A DNA stretch of 64,000 nt from Caballeronia sordidicola (GCF_000729995.1 NZ_JNFG01000011.1:248001-312000), one strand, 5' to 3'; counted from the stretch's first letter, positions 1 to 7,653 are shown. Made by a program: numbers and translations. Notes: generated from the sequence alone by a model not told the origin.

Positions 1-854
1 TTCTGGGCGCCAGCCCTTGGCGCGTTAGCCGCTCGGATGCCGGTCAGCCGTTCTATTGCGTGATCCTCGAGGGCGCATGCCGCATGGTGATCGACGGGCA
101 CGAGCCCATCGAGCTCGTCTCGGGTGATTTCGTGCTGATTCCCGCGGCCTATGGCGTCGCGATGTCCAGCCACGTGCCGCCACCGCCGGGCATTCAGACC
201 CTGGTGCCGATCGCGCTCGGCAACAATGAATTTAGAATCGGGGAGCCGGACAGCGCTGTCGACTCGCGAATGATGGTCGGCCACTGCAGCTTTGGTTCAC
301 CAGATGCATCCCTGCTGGTCTCGTTGCTACCGCAACTCGTGCATGTCCGCGGCGAAGAGCGGCTGGCCACCCTTGTGCAACTTGTACGAGATGAATCACG
401 CGAGCAGCGGCCTGCGCGCGAGGTCGTGCTATCACGACTGCTGGAAGTGCTGCTCATTGAGGCGCTGCGGTCCACGGCGGAAACGACTGCGTCACCGGGC
501 CTGGTGCGCGGACTGTCCGATTGCCGCCTCGCGGCCGCGATCCGCGGTATGCACGAACACCCTACGCGCGCGTGGACGGTTGCTGAACTCGCGAAAGAAG
601 CCGCACTGTCGCGCTCAACCTTCTTTGAACGCTTCAACCGCGCGGTCGGCGTGGCGCCAATGGAATATTTGCTCACTTGGCGCATGGCGCTCGCAAAGGA
701 CTTGCTACGCCGTAATGAAGGCCGCGTCGCCGAGGTTGCACAGCGCGTTGGCTACGGCTCCGCCAGCACCTTCAGCGTCGCCTTCACGCGGCACGTCGGG
801 CGGCCACCTTCACAATACGCGCGCGAGGAGCAGGCGGCCACCGACGGCACGTAA
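1..854 (+). CDS. AraC-family transcriptional regulator, 5' end outside window
   Basis: Transcription regulator with an N-terminal cupin (AraC cupin_6-like) sensor half and a C-terminal double helix-turn-helix. The frame is open from base 3, before the first start-like codon (GTG at 60), and the extra residues fit the cupin domain, so the gene is cut by the window edge rather than starting at 60. The DNA-binding half lies at about 535-830: the WTVAELAKEAALSRSTFFERF helix region is followed by VAEVAQRVGYGSASTFSVAF, the typical second AraC helix. The stop is TAA at 852-854. Regulators of this cupin type commonly sit beside the oxidoreductase or transporter gene they control, which would be to the left of this window. 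The target is not knowable here. Confidence 0.9.
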   Translation, partial: LGASPWRVSRSDAGQPFYCVILEGACRMVIDGHEPIELVSGDFVLIPAAYGVAMSSHVPPPPGIQTLVPIALGNNEFRIGEPDSAVDSRMMVGHCSFGSPDASLLVSLLPQLVHVRGEERLATLVQLVRDESREQRPAREVVLSRLLEVLLIEALRSTAETTASPGLVRGLSDCRLAAAIRGMHEHPTRAWTVAELAKEAALSRSTFFERFNRAVGVAPMEYLLTWRMALAKDLLRRNEGRVAEVAQRVGYGSASTFSVAFTRHVGRPPSQYAREEQAATDGT

Positions 855-977
855 GACGTCGGAAACACGCTGTTTCCGATGGCGCTAAGGCCAGGGAATC
901 CGGTGGCTCAAGGCAACTCACTAATGGCGGCTATTTGAGCGAAGCGACCGCACGAATGTCCATGCGTCGACCTGTAT

Positions 978-1096
978 GAATGTCCCTTCATGGCCGGCAG
1001 TACGCATTCACCCACCTCGTCGGAAAGCTGCCGTTGACTGCTCCAATGTCGGCTACGTGGAACGTCCACGGAACTGGTGCTCTCGGCCATAAACGG
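978..1096 (+). repeat. Interspersed non-coding repeat, family A copy 1
   Basis: This segment shares long blocks with the reverse complement of 9709-9827. Shared blocks include TTCATGGCCGGCAG, the CATTCACCC/CGTTCACCC region, AAGCTGCC, GTGGAACGT and GAACTGGTGCT. The order of blocks is the same and the differences are scattered, so this is a diverged dispersed repeat and not chance similarity. It occupies most of the 855-1210 gap between the AraC gene and the next gene. No open frame with a credible start was seen in that gap. Function unknown; such repeats are common between Burkholderiaceae genes. Confidence 0.6.
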
Positions 1097-1210
1097 TCTG
1101 CCAGAATGATCACATCAGTGGCCGTGTTGCCGCGCTTAACGGTCATTCCGTCTCCGGGGTAGCGACGGGATTTGTATGCCGGAGTAATAGGCAACCCGCA
1201 CTCTGCAATC

Positions 1211-2308
1211 CTAGTCGCCGTTAGCCGTCGACTCTTGATGCGTCGGTAGCGAGTTATTCATCTTCCAGAAAAAGGCAACCCCGCTGTCGGGGATACTCCA
1301 GCCATCAACCGCGATGGTGATCTTTTTCGGAGCCACGTTTGTTGGCGAGAAATCCTGCCTTGGACGCGACACTGAGGAAAAGATAGGGATTACACCCGCC
1401 TCTCTCACTTCTGACACGGCGGCGACATCGAAAGAAACCACCAGGTCCTTTACAGGATGCACAATGTCGGTGAAAAGGTATTGTGCTGCTTTACGGACCT
1501 TGACATCGACCTTGAATCGGATACGAACCGACGGCTTCTTACGGATATCCCTTGGAACCCTCGCAAAATAACTGACTTGCCCTTGATCACTCTCCTTGTG
1601 GATGACGATCGGACGATCGTCGATCTCAAGCTGGAATACACGAAAAAAAGAATCGTCAATTCCGGCGAAATGCGGATGCTGGGGTACAAACCAGCGCCAC
1701 TCGATGCTTTCTTCTACGAGGATGTCCCGCAAAGAGTCCCGATCGCTGACACAGCGAAACCAGATTTCCGACGTGCGTACGGGCTTTCTGTATGAAAGGG
1801 AACTTCTGAGATTGAAATAGACGGCTCTTTGCTCGTCGGTATAACTGAACGGCGTGTCTACCGTCAGAGGCAGGAGCGTCAGCTCGGTGCGAACATCGTA
1901 TCGACGGCGGGCTTCTGTAAATGTAAGGTCCGTGAAGTACTGAAAAAGCTCCGCACCAAATTCATCGTTTCGCAGCATGCGCTGAAAGCCCGCTCTCGTC
2001 ACCGCGTTCACGCTCTCGTCGTTCAGGACAGTCTTGACGACATGTGGTGAGAGAATGCTCTGATGGAGTTCTGCCTGCCCCTCCCGCCTTATCCAGAATT
2101 CATAGATGAAAGACACAAGCAAGGTAGTCAGACATGCTTCGCCTAGGCTTTTATATGGCGGAAACTTTGGCACCCAGCCCGGCAGCGAGACCGCCTGTGA
2201 GTCAATCCAGTAAAAGAGGATGCAGCCAAGAGTCAACACCAGGTACGCCACTTGCAGTTTAAGTGACTTAAGCCTGCTGAGAATGCCTGGAGAACTTGCA
2301 ATGGACAT
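1211..2308 (-). CDS. Membrane-anchored protein of unknown function
   Basis: I do not recognise this 365-residue protein. Two hydrophobic stretches near the N-terminus (about residues 18-36 and 57-72) look like a membrane hairpin. The remaining ~290 residues are soluble in character, with alternating hydrophobic and charged stretches that suggest a beta-rich cytoplasmic domain. There is no signal-peptide cleavage site and no obvious catalytic motif. Start ATG at 2308, with AGGA about 11 bases upstream. It is transcribed divergently from the ATP-grasp gene at 2517 across a ~200 bp region, so the two may share regulation. It could be an immunity or effector-type protein of the neighbouring peptide locus, but that is only inference from position. 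Confidence 0.7.
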   Translation of the reverse strand: MSIASSPGILSRLKSLKLQVAYLVLTLGCILFYWIDSQAVSLPGWVPKFPPYKSLGEACLTTLLVSFIYEFWIRREGQAELHQSILSPHVVKTVLNDESVNAVTRAGFQRMLRNDEFGAELFQYFTDLTFTEARRRYDVRTELTLLPLTVDTPFSYTDEQRAVYFNLRSSLSYRKPVRTSEIWFRCVSDRDSLRDILVEESIEWRWFVPQHPHFAGIDDSFFRVFQLEIDDRPIVIHKESDQGQVSYFARVPRDIRKKPSVRIRFKVDVKVRKAAQYLFTDIVHPVKDLVVSFDVAAVSEVREAGVIPIFSSVSRPRQDFSPTNVAPKKITIAVDGWSIPDSGVAFFWKMNNSLPTHQESTANGD

Positions 2309-2493
2309 ATGGGTCCGTCCTGACGATTATTGTCTCAGGGGTCCGTGAGCGGCAACTACCCGAGGCCGCCACAGCCTGACCTCTCGCGCGTTTTTCTTTT
2401 TTCGTCAAATCCGGCGCGTGTAGTAGCAAAAGACGGAGATCCGGCGTGATCCGCCTTTAGTTGTCAGGCTCGCTTGATTGTACGCATCGCTCC

Positions 2494-2499
2494 TATACT
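2494..2499 (+). promoter_or_regulatory. Candidate -10 box for the ATP-grasp gene
   Basis: TATACT lies 17 bases upstream of the ATG at 2517, close to the sigma-70 consensus TATAAT. The best upstream partner, TTGATT at 2474-2479, is only 14 bases away, short of the usual 16-18, so the -35 assignment is weak. If correct, the leader would be very short, in keeping with the poor ribosome binding site before 2517. Confidence 0.3.
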
Positions 2500-2516
2500 A
2501 GCCATAGAAATCGCTC

Positions 2517-3749
2517 ATGAAGAGCTTGCGACGTATCGTGAAGGTCCTTTTACTCGTCGACCTGGACTATAGCTGGTACTTTCTCGAAGGCGGGGCCGCC
2601 GACGGGCTCGACATACATGTAATCGGAATCGACAGCTTCCGCGACAGTGTCGCCAGCTTCGATATATGCAGCCAGCATTGGCTTCCGGCAGATTCGTTCC
2701 ACGCGCCCCATGTGCTCCCTCTGCTTCGCTCGCTGTTGACTAGCGCCGACGTAGCGGGCCACCGCTTGATGCTCGTTACGCTGCGAGAACGGTCCGTCAA
2801 GATGGCTGCCGAACTGGCAGCGCTGACCGGCTGTGAAGGGTTATACGTACGAACCGCTACGCTGTTCCGTGACAAATGGGATATGGCTCAGGCTGCCATA
2901 TCGCTGGGCGTTCCAACACCGGATACTTGGCTTGCCTCCTCGCCGCAGGTCGTGAATGACTTTCCATCTCTCGGCGTCATGATAAAGCCCCGCCGTGGCT
3001 CGGTGTCGCTTGGTCTGCATGCTTGCCCCGATAGGTCGGCGCTGCACGCTTGTATCCAGGATCTCCAAGACCCTTCTACCTATATCGCTCAGACTTACAT
3101 GGACGGGCCTATGTATTTCGTCGATGCAGTCGTACGGGATGGGCAGACGCGCTGTCTTATGATCGGCAAACACCTTGTCCCGTTAGGACAAGTTGGACGA
3201 ACGCCGCGCGCGTTCCTGCGTAGTTGGGCCACCGTCTTCGATCCCACGCACGGGGATGATTCGGGTGTCAGGATATACAGCATGCTCGCCCAACATCACG
3301 ATACTATCGCCCGGGGATTCGGCCTAGTGGATGGCTGTACGCATATGGAGTTTTTTAGCGCGGGCGGCCAAGTCCTATTCTGTGAAGCGGCCGTCCGGCC
3401 AGGAGGTCCGAGGATCCTTGCAATGCAGCGATGCCTATGGGGCTTGACGATGCCAGCGTTGTTCGCCATGACCTTATGCCAAGCTACGCCAACGCGGCTG
3501 CCACCCGCGCGCAAAGGCGTGGTGGGGATGATCGATTTTGTGGCCGAAGCACCAGTACGTAGCTGCGGCTTCATACATTCACTGAATGCCGACTGGGTAC
3601 TCGATGTGGTCGACTGGGATCCGGCTTCGGTTGATGGGGGGCATTATACTGCCCCTTTAAAGCGCATTTTGATCGCGTCGCCCAACGAGGCGGTGTGCGA
3701 ACAACGGTTGCAATGGTTGTCAGATGGTTTTCAGTATGCACTGCGCTAG
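2517..3749 (+). CDS. ATP-grasp carboxylate-amine ligase family protein
   Basis: Predicted ATP-dependent ligase joining a carboxylate to an amine or similar nucleophile through an acyl phosphate. The 410 residues follow the biotin-carboxylase/D-Ala ligase layout. A pre-ATP-grasp domain takes the first ~110 residues. The FRDK...GVPTPDTW lid segment lies near 117-137, and the nucleotide-binding lysine strand VMIKPRRGS near 154-162. The metal-binding segment HMEFF...GQVLFCEAAVRPGG lies near residues 275-300. No purine, biotin or peptidoglycan-specific signature is evident, and it is not the classic RimK/MvdC-type graspetide ligase. The stop is 15 bases from the stop of the convergent methyltransferase gene. 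Start ATG at 2517 has no good Shine-Dalgarno sequence. Substrate unknown; a role in modifying the 22-residue peptide at 4892-4960 is inferred from location. Confidence 0.85.
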   Translation: MKSLRRIVKVLLLVDLDYSWYFLEGGAADGLDIHVIGIDSFRDSVASFDICSQHWLPADSFHAPHVLPLLRSLLTSADVAGHRLMLVTLRERSVKMAAELAALTGCEGLYVRTATLFRDKWDMAQAAISLGVPTPDTWLASSPQVVNDFPSLGVMIKPRRGSVSLGLHACPDRSALHACIQDLQDPSTYIAQTYMDGPMYFVDAVVRDGQTRCLMIGKHLVPLGQVGRTPRAFLRSWATVFDPTHGDDSGVRIYSMLAQHHDTIARGFGLVDGCTHMEFFSAGGQVLFCEAAVRPGGPRILAMQRCLWGLTMPALFAMTLCQATPTRLPPARKGVVGMIDFVAEAPVRSCGFIHSLNADWVLDVVDWDPASVDGGHYTAPLKRILIASPNEAVCEQRLQWLSDGFQYALR

Positions 3750-3764
3750 TGGACCGCGATGGAC

Positions 3765-4805
3765 CTACCCATGCACCAATTTGTCGAGTGGCCCCAGTAC
3801 GAAAGGTTCTGCTTGCGCCGGAAACCCGCCGAATTCACGGTATGCGATGTATTGGATGTTTGAGCACACGAGCGTTGAGCGCACCACACCTTCGGCACCA
3901 GTCAGCAACTCCAGCACCATATAGGCGCGCGGGACGCTCAGGTATTCCGCGTAGCTACTGACCGGACGGTCCCGCCATCGAATCATCTGTGAGATTCCAG
4001 GCTGATGGAATTCTTCAGGCAATAATGGACGAGGCACGATGCAATGAAGCCCGCGTGTTTCGGCGACCATTTTGCGAACGGCGTTATACGCATTCCAATT
4101 CACTCCGCAGGAGAACAGCAGCAAGGACTCACTGTCGAATTCAGCGGCGTGAACTTTAAAAGGTGCCCACACGGGTGCGATGACGTCCAGTCCCTCAGTC
4201 CCTTTGGACCCTGCTTGCCAAAGACTGGTTAACGTGTGATTGGGTTCATACCCTGTGTAGGAGCAGATGGATCTGCACGCGAGTATGAGGTTCGCGGCTG
4301 TCAGGCCTGAGCCGAAGCCCACCTCTATCACACGCCCCGGCTGGATTGAGATAGCCGCCTCAATGACGAGAGCGCTGAGGCCGAACATGGTAGCGTTCGA
4401 GCCTAATCCCAACGGCGTCGACATGTTCAGGAACGCAAGCGAAGCGTATGGGGACGGGACAAAAAGTGGCCGGTTTACCCTTCGGGTAGCTTGGACTATG
4501 GCATCCCCCACTCCGACGCAGGCGAGCACCCTCGATGCCATCTCCGCTCGCTGGCGCCAGTCCAAACCTCTGAGTCGCTCGCACCATGCATTGAAACCAA
4601 GTGAGTCTTGATTCGCCCAGGTCACTAGATTTGCTTTGGTCAACAGCGTCGCTTCTTCGGGGGGCAGGTCCGAAGCCAATCGTCGGCTGAGTTCATCCGC
4701 ACCATAACGTCGCCAGCGACGATAAAAGTCCGCCGCCTCTAGAATGTCGGCTCTGAATCCGAGGTTCACATCGTGCATGGCCGGAAGAAACACAATGGAA
4801 GACAA
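3765..4805 (-). CDS. SAM-dependent methyltransferase, protein-isoaspartate methyltransferase-like core
   Basis: Class I methyltransferase. The SAM-binding glycine loop VIEVGFGSGLTAA lies at residues 159-171. The ~50 residues before it (RRVNRPLFV..., ...PLGLGSNAT..., then PGRVIEVG) line up by eye with the protein-L-isoaspartate O-methyltransferase (PIMT) core (REKFV..., PIGQGQTIS..., RVLEIGTGSG). About 105 extra residues precede this core and a ~140-residue extension follows it, longer than housekeeping PIMT at ~210 residues. PIMT homologues are known to make aspartimide in several modified-peptide classes. The gene lies 86 bp downstream of the short peptide, same strand. The TTG start at 4805 abuts a strong hairpin and has no clear ribosome binding site; ATG at 4778 is an alternative. 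Confidence 0.8.
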   Translation of the reverse strand: MSSIVFLPAMHDVNLGFRADILEAADFYRRWRRYGADELSRRLASDLPPEEATLLTKANLVTWANQDSLGFNAWCERLRGLDWRQRAEMASRVLACVGVGDAIVQATRRVNRPLFVPSPYASLAFLNMSTPLGLGSNATMFGLSALVIEAAISIQPGRVIEVGFGSGLTAANLILACRSICSYTGYEPNHTLTSLWQAGSKGTEGLDVIAPVWAPFKVHAAEFDSESLLLFSCGVNWNAYNAVRKMVAETRGLHCIVPRPLLPEEFHQPGISQMIRWRDRPVSSYAEYLSVPRAYMVLELLTGAEGVVRSTLVCSNIQYIAYREFGGFPAQAEPFVLGPLDKLVHG

Positions 4806-4809
4806 ACGT

Positions 4810-4833
4810 ACCGCCCCGGCACTGTGGGGCGGT
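4810..4833 (-). promoter_or_regulatory. Hairpin between short peptide and methyltransferase genes
   Basis: CCGCCCC (4811-4817) and GGGGCGG (4826-4832) form a perfect 7-bp G+C stem, extendable by one A-T pair, with an 8-base loop. No T-run follows on the minus strand, so it is not a canonical intrinsic terminator. It sits 59 bases after the peptide stop and 4 bases before the TTG start of the methyltransferase. It could dampen read-through or translation of the downstream gene, giving more peptide than enzyme, or stabilise the upstream message. Confidence 0.55.
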
Positions 4834-4891
4834 TATCGCGTGCGTTAGCGCCTGCTTTCTTTGAACCGGTTTGCGCCAGTCACCAGAAATG

Positions 4892-4960
4892 TTACGAGTC
4901 CTCGAAGCCGTCAATGCCGCCGCCGCCATCACCCAAACAAACATCCGAGTTCATCAACAT
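4892..4960 (-). CDS. 22-residue Asp/Gly-rich peptide, candidate modified-peptide precursor
   Basis: A very short gene: ATG at 4958-4960, TAA at 4892-4894. A perfect AGGAGG (minus strand of 4967-4972) lies exactly six bases before the ATG, the strongest ribosome binding site I found in the left half of the window. The C-terminal 14 residues read LGDGGGGIDGFEDS and Cys is residue 8. The peptide has four Asp and one Glu, no basic residues, and two Asp-Gly pairs, the sequence most prone to aspartimide formation. It lies just upstream of a PIMT-like methyltransferase gene on the same strand and near a convergent ATP-grasp ligase. I infer a ribosomally made peptide substrate. An attenuation leader peptide or a fortuitous small frame remain possible. 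Confidence 0.55.
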   Translation of the reverse strand: MLMNSDVCLGDGGGGIDGFEDS

Positions 4961-4993
4961 AATTTGCCTCCTATGTGCCGTATAAGCGATCCC

Positions 4994-5022
4994 ATACTAT
5001 CTGCGGCGCAGTTGCTACGCAA
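4994..5022 (-). promoter_or_regulatory. Candidate sigma-70 promoter for the short peptide gene
   Basis: Read on the minus strand, TTGCGT (5017-5022) and TAGTAT (4994-4999) are separated by 17 bases. The -10 hexamer ends 33 bases before the peptide ATG, leaving room for a short leader that carries the AGGAGG site. Match to consensus is moderate in both boxes. No other promoter-like pair was seen between here and 5100. Confidence 0.4.
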
Positions 5023-5134
5023 GCGTTGTCCGCGACCGCGTTGACGGGAAGTGCGACGGTTGGCGTTGACGCGAAACGGTTGGAAGAAAGTGTCAGCCGC
5101 CCGATCCGTTAGACGTTTTCCGATTGGCGTGTGT

Positions 5135-5150
5135 ATATTCGGACGAATAT
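5135..5150. promoter_or_regulatory. Perfect 16-bp inverted repeat, operator-like
   Basis: ATATTCG, two spacer bases, then CGAATAT: perfect 7-bp arms. It lies in the 653-bp stretch between the short peptide (start 4960) and phzF-like gene (start 5614), which carries no other credible gene. It could bind a dimeric regulator acting on either side. It is too short and A+T-rich for a terminator stem and has no T-run. Confidence 0.35.
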
Positions 5151-5419
5151 CCTTTCGTGACCGAGTCCGGTCGCGCTGACCACATCAGAGAGTGGAGGCT
5201 CGTCACGGCCGCAACGGTAGACAAGCGACTAGTCCGGTGCCGTCAGCGGGTGTCCGGTTTGCAGTAAGACAGCGGACAACCGCGAACGGGAGGCGAGCGG
5301 CAGAAGTGGGTCGCGTGCTGCCGATCACGGCCGTGTGAGATTCGGGCAGTCCACGCCGTTTGCATGAGTCAGTGATCCGGCCACTTTCGGTCATTTGCTA
5401 GCGTTTCGTACAAGCGTTT

Positions 5420-5452
5420 GAAGGTCCGCAAGACCGTAGACAACGGACCTTC
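5420..5452. repeat. Long inverted repeat in the peptide-phzF intergenic region
   Basis: GAAGGTCCG (5420-5428) and CGGACCTTC (5444-5452) are perfect 9-bp arms around a 15-base loop. There is no T-run on either side, so I do not call it a terminator. The surrounding 5160-5560 sequence has the look of dispersed Burkholderiaceae intergenic repeats, including an AGTGGGTCG segment that also opens the family B repeat near 6472. Confidence 0.4.
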
Positions 5453-5613
5453 GTGTCAGATACGTTCGCTGTTTCGTCGGCCCAAGTGAACGGTCGCTTT
5501 TTGTGCCGAGCATCGTAATCTGTACATGTTAGCCAGCTTAACGGGCTGATATCGTTGTCTACGAATAACACCGCAAACGCTGACTAACTTCCCGCTTTGA
5601 ACAGGTACATCTC

Positions 5614-6414
5614 ATGAAACTGCCGATCTATCAGATTGACGCATTTACGGACAAGGTATTTAGGGGCAACTACGCTGCGGTGGTGCCACTTGAACGCTGG
5701 TTGCCCGATAGTTTGATGCAGGCAATCGCTGCTGAGAACAACCTTTCCGAAACGGCATTCTTCGTGAAGAATGCCGATGGCGCGTTCGACATCCGCTGGT
5801 TTTCTCCACTTACCGAAATCGCGTTTTGTGGTCATGCCACTCTGGCGAGTGCATATGTAATCTTCAAGCGATGTGATGGTTTGGAAGTCATCGAATTTGT
5901 TGCGAAAGCGGTCGGTCGGCTTGCCGTTTGCCATACGCATGACGGTCTGATCGAAATGAGCTTCCCACAGCGCCGACCCGAACAACTGAACGAAATACCC
6001 GCAAACTTGATCCTGGGGCTTTCAATACGGCCTCAAGAAGTGCTGATAAACCAGCAAGCGTATGTTGCCATCTACGGAACGGAACAAGAGGTACGATCCG
6101 TCGTACCCGAACTCAATCTGCTGTCGACACTTGGTCCGCTCGATGTCGTCGTCACAGCGCGCGGAGACGAGCATGATTTTGTGTCCCGCTACTTTTGGCC
6201 TGCCAATGGCGGAGATGAAGATCCCGTTACCGGATCGATTCATACGGCGCTTGCGCCATTGTGGTCCGACCGTTTGGGCAGGTCAGAACTCGTGGCCATG
6301 CAGGTGTCACGACGCAGCGGGTTACTTCATTGCCGCGTCGAAGACGACCGGGTGTATATCTCTGGTCAGGCTGTTCAATATCTTGAAGGGACAATCGAAA
6401 TCCCGGAAGCGTAG
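5614..6414 (+). CDS. PhzF-family isomerase/epimerase
   Basis: 266 residues with the PhzF (diaminopimelate epimerase-like) fold. The N-terminus has the diagnostic YQIDAFTDKVFRGNYAAVV (PhzF: QVDAFT...F.GNPAAV), and the catalytic Glu lies in NLSETAFF at about residues 44-51. The substrate-loop segments RWFSPLTEIAFCGHATLAS and NGGDEDPVTGSIHTAL are also family hallmarks. Length is normal. PhzF itself isomerises dihydro-hydroxyanthranilate in phenazine synthesis, but no phenazine genes are near, so this is one of the many PhzF-like proteins of unknown substrate. AGG lies about nine bases before ATG 5614. Apparently monocistronic. Confidence 0.9.
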   Translation: MKLPIYQIDAFTDKVFRGNYAAVVPLERWLPDSLMQAIAAENNLSETAFFVKNADGAFDIRWFSPLTEIAFCGHATLASAYVIFKRCDGLEVIEFVAKAVGRLAVCHTHDGLIEMSFPQRRPEQLNEIPANLILGLSIRPQEVLINQQAYVAIYGTEQEVRSVVPELNLLSTLGPLDVVVTARGDEHDFVSRYFWPANGGDEDPVTGSIHTALAPLWSDRLGRSELVAMQVSRRSGLLHCRVEDDRVYISGQAVQYLEGTIEIPEA

Positions 6415-6473
6415 GAGCGACCGTTGTACCTTGGGAGCGGCCGTTGAAGGTGCGTTAGTTCGAAGGGCGGAAG

Positions 6474-6598
6474 TGGGTCGAGAGTGTGAGTTCGCTAATG
6501 CAGGAAGCTGCCGTCGAGTTGCTTGATGCCGCCATCGTCAGCTGTCCGCCGTATTGCCGACGTAGAACCCGGCCCGTCCCAATGGCAGCTAAGGCCGA
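6474..6598 (+). repeat. 125-bp dispersed repeat, family B copy 1
   Basis: Aligned by eye with 28721-28845, the 125 bases differ at only two positions (A/G at the ninth base region and T/C in GAAGCTGCC/GAAGCCGCC). A third, partial, inverted copy lies at 7587-7653. The element has no start codon with a ribosome binding site and no coding frame shared between copies. It fills the 6415-6730 gap after the phzF-like gene. The near identity over 22 kb implies recent spread or homogenisation. Confidence 0.85.
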
Positions 6599-6730
6599 GT
6601 CGGAGGCATAGGCTGTCGGGCAGCTTTCCAACCGAAACGGCCTCAATAAGGGTTGGCCTGCCGCAGCGCCGGCAGCATAAGTCCACCGGCGTTGTTCTAG
6701 GAAACCCGCACTGAAGAACTGCCAACACCG

Positions 6731-7345
6731 CTAGATTTCAGTCTGCTCCGAAATCTCAAGTGCGTCGTCGACTTCGATGCCAAGGTAGCGAATTGTGCTT
6801 TCAATCTTGCTGTGACCGAGCAGCAACTGCACTGCCCTGAGGTTCTTCGTGCGTTTGTAAATCAGCGTTGCCTTCGTGCGACGCATTGAATGCGTGCCGT
6901 ACGCTGTCGGATCAAGCCCTGCTGCTTCCGCCCATCGCCGTATCATCCGGGCATATTGTCGGGTGGAGAGATGAGGCGATGCGGACAGCCGACTGGGGAA
7001 GAGAAACCGATCCGGCCTTAGCGCTGTCTTTTCCAACCACTCACCGACAGCCTTCCTGGTGGGTTCGGTCAGTTCGAACTGGACAGCGCGTTGTGTCTTT
7101 CGCTGAATGACCTGCGCCCGCGACAAGACCTGATTGCCGTGCGTAACATCGCGGACTCGAAGACTGACAAGATCACAGCCACGCAGTTTGCTGTCGATTG
7201 CAAGGTTGAACAGGGCGAGATCACGAACAGCATGAGCGTTCTGGAGATAGATCCGGATCGCCCAGACATCTTTGAGTTTAAACGGTGGCTTCTGGCCGAC
7301 CAGCTTGCCTTTATTCCACGCCTCACGGGTTTGTTCGGTTTTCAT
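6731..7345 (-). CDS. Short tyrosine-type site-specific recombinase
   Basis: 204 residues comprising essentially only the catalytic domain, comparable in size to the FimB/FimE invertases. The catalytic signature is visible: Arg in DSKLRGCDLVSLRVRDV (residue ~51), HSMRRTKAT (His-x-x-Arg), LLGHSKIESTIRYLGI (Gly-His and the nucleophilic Tyr). ATG at 7345 was chosen because GGGAGAG precedes it by about six bases and the upstream in-frame codons do not look like this family. The gene is bracketed by family B repeats in opposite orientation (6474-6598 and 7587-7653). Whether it acts on them, or is a remnant island integrase, is open. Related small recombinases are scattered in Burkholderiaceae genomes. 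Confidence 0.88.
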   Translation of the reverse strand: MKTEQTREAWNKGKLVGQKPPFKLKDVWAIRIYLQNAHAVRDLALFNLAIDSKLRGCDLVSLRVRDVTHGNQVLSRAQVIQRKTQRAVQFELTEPTRKAVGEWLEKTALRPDRFLFPSRLSASPHLSTRQYARMIRRWAEAAGLDPTAYGTHSMRRTKATLIYKRTKNLRAVQLLLGHSKIESTIRYLGIEVDDALEISEQTEI

Positions 7346-7586
7346 CACACTCTCCCATAGGGATGATGGGAGTTCAATTGTCGTACCCGATCTGGACGCC
7401 CGCACTGGGCGGATTTGACCGTGGTTCGCACCCGGCCCCCAACTGGTCTTGCCTGTCAGCGATCTAAAGAAGCCTTTACTTGGACGGCCGGTCCGAAACA
7501 ATCAACTGCCCGATGACTTACACGTACATTTCGGCCTTTGCCGACATTGGGGCGGACGGTGCTCTATGTCAGCAATGTAGCGGATT

Positions 7587-7653
7587 GCTGACAGTGGCGG
7601 CATCGAGCAGTCGGACGGCAGCTTCCTGCATCAGCCAACTCACACTCCCGGCC
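7587..7653 (-). repeat. Family B repeat, partial inverted copy
   Basis: The reverse complement reads GGGAGTGTGAGTTGGCTGAT... through ...GATGCCGCCACTGTCAGC, matching the first half of the family B element with about eight scattered changes. It is inverted relative to the copies at 6474 and 28721 and lies upstream of the short recombinase. The rest of the 7346-7855 gap shows no gene I can support. Confidence 0.7.

Noticed and set aside
7587..7653. Family B repeat as att sites of the short recombinase
   Set aside because: The same repeat occurs far from any recombinase and the two flanking copies differ in length, so I report only the arrangement, not att sites.
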